Shown here one piece after another: positions 60,907 through 64,000 of a stretch of DNA of 64,000 bases (its first letter is position 1; the number at the start of each line of letters is the position of its first letter). A program made the translations under genes and the position numbers. Origin of the DNA: JAOPZW01 sp963835295 (GTDB taxonomy: Bacteria > Actinomycetota > Thermoleophilia > Solirubrobacterales > Solirubrobacteraceae). The stretch lies in contig CAWIEX010000012.1 of NCBI GenBank assembly GCA_963835295.1, forward strand, positions 124,001-188,000, given 5' to 3'. The notes beneath the pieces were generated by a model, which ran no database searches, was not told the DNA's origin, and saw only the letters and a program-made list of their open reading frames with translations.

Positions 60907-61425
60907 GTGCAGGTAGCCCCCGTTCGACGTACGGGCCGCCCCCTCGGCGCTACGGTTCGCGTCATCGAGATCGAGCGCAAGTTCCTCGTCGCAGAGCCGC
61001 CCTCGGACGTCGAGCGGTGGCCGTCGACCGCGATCGAGCAGGGCTACCTCGCGATCGACGAGGACGGCACCGAGGTGCGCGTGCGCCGGCGGGGCGGGCG
61101 CACGTGGCTGACCGTCAAGTCGGGCGCCGGCCGCGTGCGCGTCGAGGAGGAGATCGAGATCGAGCCCGAGCGCTTCGAGCGCCTGTGGGCGCTCACCGAG
61201 GGGCGGCGGATCGAGAAGACGCGCTACGAGATCGACGCCGGCGACGGGCTCGTCCTCGAGCTCGACGTCTACGAGGGCGGGCTCGACGGCCTCGTGGTCG
61301 CCGAGGTGGAGTTCGACTCCGACGAGGCCGCTGAGGCCTTCAGCCCGCCCGACTGGCTCGGGCCCGACGTGACCGACGACGCGCGCTACAAGAACCAGCG
61401 CCTCGCGCGCGACGGCGCGCCCTGA
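60907..61425 (+). CDS. CYTH domain protein (triphosphate tunnel metalloenzyme)
   Basis: The core IEIERKFLVAEPPSDVERWP, EQGYLAIDEDGTEVRVRRRGGRTWLTVKSGAG, EEEIEIEPERFERLW, KTRYEIDAGDGLVLELDVYEG, VAEVEFDSDEAAEAF is the CYTH fold (tunnel of alternating charged strands, EIERKF start) that handles triphosphates. GTG 60907 is the only canonical in-frame start, adding ~18 residues. Yet TACGGT at 60951-60956 is 7 bases before ATC 60964 (IEIERKF) and 4 before GTC 60961, exactly the leaderless spacing. The true start may be non-canonical or mis-sequenced. Confidence 0.85.
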   Translation: MQVAPVRRTGRPLGATVRVIEIERKFLVAEPPSDVERWPSTAIEQGYLAIDEDGTEVRVRRRGGRTWLTVKSGAGRVRVEEEIEIEPERFERLWALTEGRRIEKTRYEIDAGDGLVLELDVYEGGLDGLVVAEVEFDSDEAAEAFSPPDWLGPDVTDDARYKNQRLARDGAP

Positions 61426-61427
61426 CG

Positions 61428-62915
61428 TCAGCCGGCGTCGGAGCCCGCGTACTCGAACCAGTCGAAGGCGACCGTCCCCTCCGCGGCGTACAGGCCGATG
61501 ACCCGGCCCGTGAACCCGCCCGCCACCTCCGTCGACAGGTAGCGCCCGTCGAGCTCGGCGATGGCGACGTGCTCGCCGTGCTCCTCGAGCCCCAGGCGCA
61601 GCACGTCGGGCCCGTGGCCCGCGGGGTCGGCGACCGCGTCGATGCGCAGCACCGCGCCGTTGGGCACGGGGCGCAGCGCGGTCGTGCGCGTGAACGGGCC
61701 CACGCGCGCGTGGCAGCGCACCTCGCCGGAGCCGGCCTCGATCGCGTAGTAATGCGACTCGTCGATGCGCACGGCGAGGCCGCCGCGGCCGTGCGCGGCG
61801 TCGATGGCCGCGCGCGCGGTGAAGCGCGTGTGCTGCTGGCGGCGCCCGGCGAAGGCCGGCTCGGCCGAGTCGATCGAGCCCTCGCGCGCGTGGAGGACGA
61901 GCGAGCCCGGCTGCTCGGTGAGCGACACCGCGTCGACGGGGCGCGTGCGCACCGAGATCCACTCGGGGCCGAGGGCGCGGCCCTCGAAGTCGTCGCGCGC
62001 GGGGCGGTCCTCGCGCCGGCGCGCGAGCGGCACGGGCTCCACCACGGGCCAACCGTCGACCCAGCGCACCGGGGTGAGGAAGGTCTCGCGCCCCAGCACG
62101 TGGACCTCGGGGATGGCACCCGCGCGGCGGACGCCGAGCAGCACCATCCACCACGAGCCGTCGGGGGCCTGCACCAGGTCGGCGTGGCCGGTGTTCTGCA
62201 CCGGGTGGTCGGTGCTGCGGTGGCTGAGGATCGGGTTGTCCGGACAGCCCTCGAACGGCCCCGACGGCGAGGGGCCACGCGCGATGGAGACCGCGTGGCC
62301 CGCGCCGGTGCCGCCCTCGGCGATGAGCAGGTACCACGTGCCGCCGATCTCGTAGAGGTGCGGCGCCTCGGGGAACTGCAGCCCGGTTCCCGACCACAGC
62401 CCCCGCGGCTGCTCGAGCGGGCGGCCGCTGTGCGGGTCCAGGTGGACCTGCTTGATCTGCCCGCTCACCGCGTCGACGCCGCCGGTGCCGCCGCCGAGCT
62501 CGGAGTAGGTCAGCCAGCACGTCCCCTCGGCGTCCCAGGCGAGGTCGGGGTCGATGCCGGTCGCGCCCTCGATCGCGACGGGATCCGACCACGGGCCGCG
62601 CGGGTCCTCGGCCGTGTAGATGCCGTGGCCGCCCGTCGAGACGTTGGTCGTCACGAGCCAGAAGAGGCCGTCGTGGTGGCGCAGGGTCGGTGCGTAGATG
62701 CCGCCCGACGAGCGCGCGCCGGCGAGCGGCAGCTGCTCGGGGCGGTCCAGCGCATTGGCCACGAGCGTCCACGTCTGCAGGTCGTCGCTGTGGTGGATCG
62801 GGACGCCGGGGAAGTACTCGAAGCTCGAGCAGGCCAGGTAGTAGCCGTCGTCGGCACGGCACACGCTGGGATCGGGGAAGAAGCCCGGGACGACCGGGTT
62901 GGCGGGGGCGATCAC
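61428..62915 (-). CDS. Glycoside hydrolase family 43 enzyme
   Basis: 495 aa. A five-blade propeller with NPVVPGFFPDPSVCR (catalytic base Asp at ~15), GIDPDLAWD (pKa Asp), LQFPEAPHLYEIGGTWYLL (acid Glu) and GHADLVQAPDGSWWMV, followed by a C-terminal concanavalin-like domain (~320-490: DDFEGRALGPEWISVRTRP). Typical of beta-xylosidase/arabinofuranosidase acting on plant polymers. No signal peptide is seen, so it is likely cytoplasmic, working on imported oligosaccharides. GTG 62915 overlaps the LacI-type gene. Confidence 0.92.
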   Translation of the reverse strand: MIAPANPVVPGFFPDPSVCRADDGYYLACSSFEYFPGVPIHHSDDLQTWTLVANALDRPEQLPLAGARSSGGIYAPTLRHHDGLFWLVTTNVSTGGHGIYTAEDPRGPWSDPVAIEGATGIDPDLAWDAEGTCWLTYSELGGGTGGVDAVSGQIKQVHLDPHSGRPLEQPRGLWSGTGLQFPEAPHLYEIGGTWYLLIAEGGTGAGHAVSIARGPSPSGPFEGCPDNPILSHRSTDHPVQNTGHADLVQAPDGSWWMVLLGVRRAGAIPEVHVLGRETFLTPVRWVDGWPVVEPVPLARRREDRPARDDFEGRALGPEWISVRTRPVDAVSLTEQPGSLVLHAREGSIDSAEPAFAGRRQQHTRFTARAAIDAAHGRGGLAVRIDESHYYAIEAGSGEVRCHARVGPFTRTTALRPVPNGAVLRIDAVADPAGHGPDVLRLGLEEHGEHVAIAELDGRYLSTEVAGGFTGRVIGLYAAEGTVAFDWFEYAGSDAG

Positions 62916-63922
62916 GGCTCGCGTGCGACGGTGCTCTGGCGCACGACCAGGCTGGTGGCGAGCTCCACCCTCGTCTGGGTGTCGTCGCCGAGGACGATCC
63001 GGGTCGCCGTCGCCGCCATCTCGGTCAGCGGCTGGCGGATGGTGGTCAAGGGCGGCCACGCCCAGCGCGCCATCGGCAGGTCGTCGAAGCCGATGACGCT
63101 GAGGTCGTCGGGCACGCGCAGGCCGAGCACACGCGCCGCCTCGTAGAGGCCGAAGGCCTGCAGGTCGCTGCCGGCGAAGATGGCCGTCGGCGGGTCGGGC
63201 AGCGAGAGCAGCGCGCGCCCCTCCACGTAGGCGCGGTCGACGTGGAAGTCGCCGTGGCGGATGAGCTGCGCGTCGACGGGCACGCCCGCCGTCACGAGCG
63301 CCGTGCGATAGCCGTCCTCGCGGGCGCGGCTGCAGAGCATCTTCGCCGGCCCGGCGATCATGCCGATGCGCCGGTGACCGAGCTCGAGCAGGTGGCGCGT
63401 CGCGGTGAGCCCGCCGTTCCAGTTGGTGGCGCCCACCGATGGCACCCCCGGGGCGGGCTCGCCCGCGGGGTCGACGACGACGAAGGGGATGCTGCGCGCG
63501 CGCAGGCGTGCCGCCTGCTCCTCGCTGAGCTCGGAGACGACGAGGATGACGCCGCCGGTGCGCCGCGAGGCGACTGCGTCGACCCACGAGCGCCCCAGCG
63601 CGCCGGGGCCCTCCTGGGCGGACAGGACGACGCCGAGCTCGTGCTCGCGCGCGACCTCCTCGACGCCGCGGATGATCTCGATCGCCCACGGGCTCTCGAG
63701 CTCGTTGAAGACGACGTCGAGCAGCCCGGCCCGCCGGTCGCGCGCCGGCGGCCGGCGGCGATAGCCGTGCTCGCGCAGCAGGCGCTCCACCCGCGCGCGC
63801 GTGGCGGGGGCGACATCGGCGCGGCCGTTGATGACCTTCGACACGGTCGGCACCGACACGCCCGCCGCGCCGGCGACATCGGCGATCGTGACGCGGCCGC
63901 TTCCGTTCTCGGGGCGGGACAC
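62912..63922 (-). CDS. LacI-family transcription regulator
   Basis: 336 aa. N-terminal HTH RVTIADVAGAAGVSVPTVSKVINGRADVAPATRARV with hinge helix region, followed by a periplasmic-binding-type core (GLLDVVFNELESPWAIEIIRG; DDLSVIGFDDLPMARWAWPPLTTIRQPL). It likely represses itself and GH43 until a sugar binds. GTG 63922 (MSRPENG) is favoured: TAGTTT stands 7 bases upstream; the frame stays open to 63979. A 14-bp palindrome lies 34 bases before the start. Confidence 0.9.
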   Translation of the reverse strand: MSRPENGSGRVTIADVAGAAGVSVPTVSKVINGRADVAPATRARVERLLREHGYRRRPPARDRRAGLLDVVFNELESPWAIEIIRGVEEVAREHELGVVLSAQEGPGALGRSWVDAVASRRTGGVILVVSELSEEQAARLRARSIPFVVVDPAGEPAPGVPSVGATNWNGGLTATRHLLELGHRRIGMIAGPAKMLCSRAREDGYRTALVTAGVPVDAQLIRHGDFHVDRAYVEGRALLSLPDPPTAIFAGSDLQAFGLYEAARVLGLRVPDDLSVIGFDDLPMARWAWPPLTTIRQPLTEMAATATRIVLGDDTQTRVELATSLVVRQSTVAREP

Positions 63923-63955
63923 GGTCGAGAAACTACCAGAGGTTTCGGCGAACTT

Positions 63956-63969
63956 TCGAGATTTCTCGA
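63956..63969. promoter_or_regulatory. Palindromic operator TCGAGATTTCTCGA upstream of the LacI gene
   Basis: A perfect 14-bp palindrome located over the -35 area of the LacI promoter (TAGTTT -10 at 63930-63935, GTG at 63922). LacI-family proteins commonly bind such symmetrical sites near their own gene, so autoregulation is likely. 63970-64000 holds no further feature. Confidence 0.55.
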
Positions 63970-64000
63970 CGTCGAACACTGCTGGTTAGCGCTGGCTCTT

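Noticed and set aside
57327..61334. A 1335-codon plus-strand open frame opposite the DpgC and MMPL genes
   Set aside because: It runs antisense to well-recognised proteins and has no domain-like composition. A GC-rich shadow.

Overview
The window is very GC-rich actinobacterial DNA with densely packed, mostly overlapping genes. The gene repertoire fits the class Thermoleophilia, probably order Solirubrobacterales (inferred from gene content, not from a marker phylogeny): paired aa3/caa3 oxidases, a DUF1015 protein, SARP/BTAD regulators, YVTN-type sensor kinases and an unusual REC/thioredoxin-reductase hybrid. Many genes seem to be leaderless: a TANNNT box, most often TAGNNT, sits 6-8 bases before ATG, GTG or TTG starts.

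Layout. 1-9.1 kb is a respiratory block on the minus strand with two heme-copper oxidases. The first is a caa3-like A2-type enzyme (ctaC with fused cytochrome c, ctaD, a tandem stress-like protein, start of ctaE). The second is an A1-type enzyme (ctaC, ctaD, ctaB, a 36-aa membrane protein, a subunit IV-like protein). An AraC-type regulator, a CBS protein and a nested inverted-repeat element lie between them. 9.2-15.6 kb holds an enoyl-CoA hydratase facing a small HTH/Clp-N pair across twin operators, a glutamine amidotransferase, a CDF transporter, two ECF sigma factors and an FHA-HTH protein. 15.6-25.5 kb holds a Ser/Thr kinase, a PAP2/LPG-synthase-like pair (both frameshifted), thioredoxin reductase, a secreted metalloprotease with an AAKK tail, a hydrolase/alcohol dehydrogenase pair and a frameshifted MFS transporter. 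25.7-36.8 kb holds a regulator, a deletion-fused TetR/MFS remnant, an ECF-ogt pair, beta-oxidation enzymes and a run of housekeeping and hypothetical genes.

36.9-43.8 kb: tRNA-Pro and tRNA-Arg are followed by a 6.75-kb island. The island is bounded by a 37-bp perfect repeat of the tRNA-Arg 3' end, and an integrase-like scrap sits next to the tRNA. It carries a SARP regulator with a stress-protein-like C-terminal half, a sensor Ser/Thr kinase coupled to a lipoprotein binding protein, and two secreted proteins of unknown function. Between the kinase and the first secreted protein lie two opposed triplets of 11-bp-period repeats, the architecture SARP proteins bind, with a -10 box exactly 8 bp from one triplet.

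44-64 kb: a DUF899 protein, an ApbE/FMN-binding/ferric-reductase module, a broken MFS gene, a three-gene redox-signalling operon (REC + Cys-less glutaredoxin-like + Cys-less TrxR; cNMP-domain histidine kinase; UBP zinc finger), MreB, a diguanylate cyclase, a PaaK-like ligase overlapping a DpgC-like dioxygenase, an MMPL exporter, a CYTH protein and a LacI/GH43 pair.

Caveats: four genes carry single-base frameshifts in homopolymers and two loci look internally deleted. Either real decay or consensus/assembly error could explain these. Family names come from recognising motifs by eye, not from searches.
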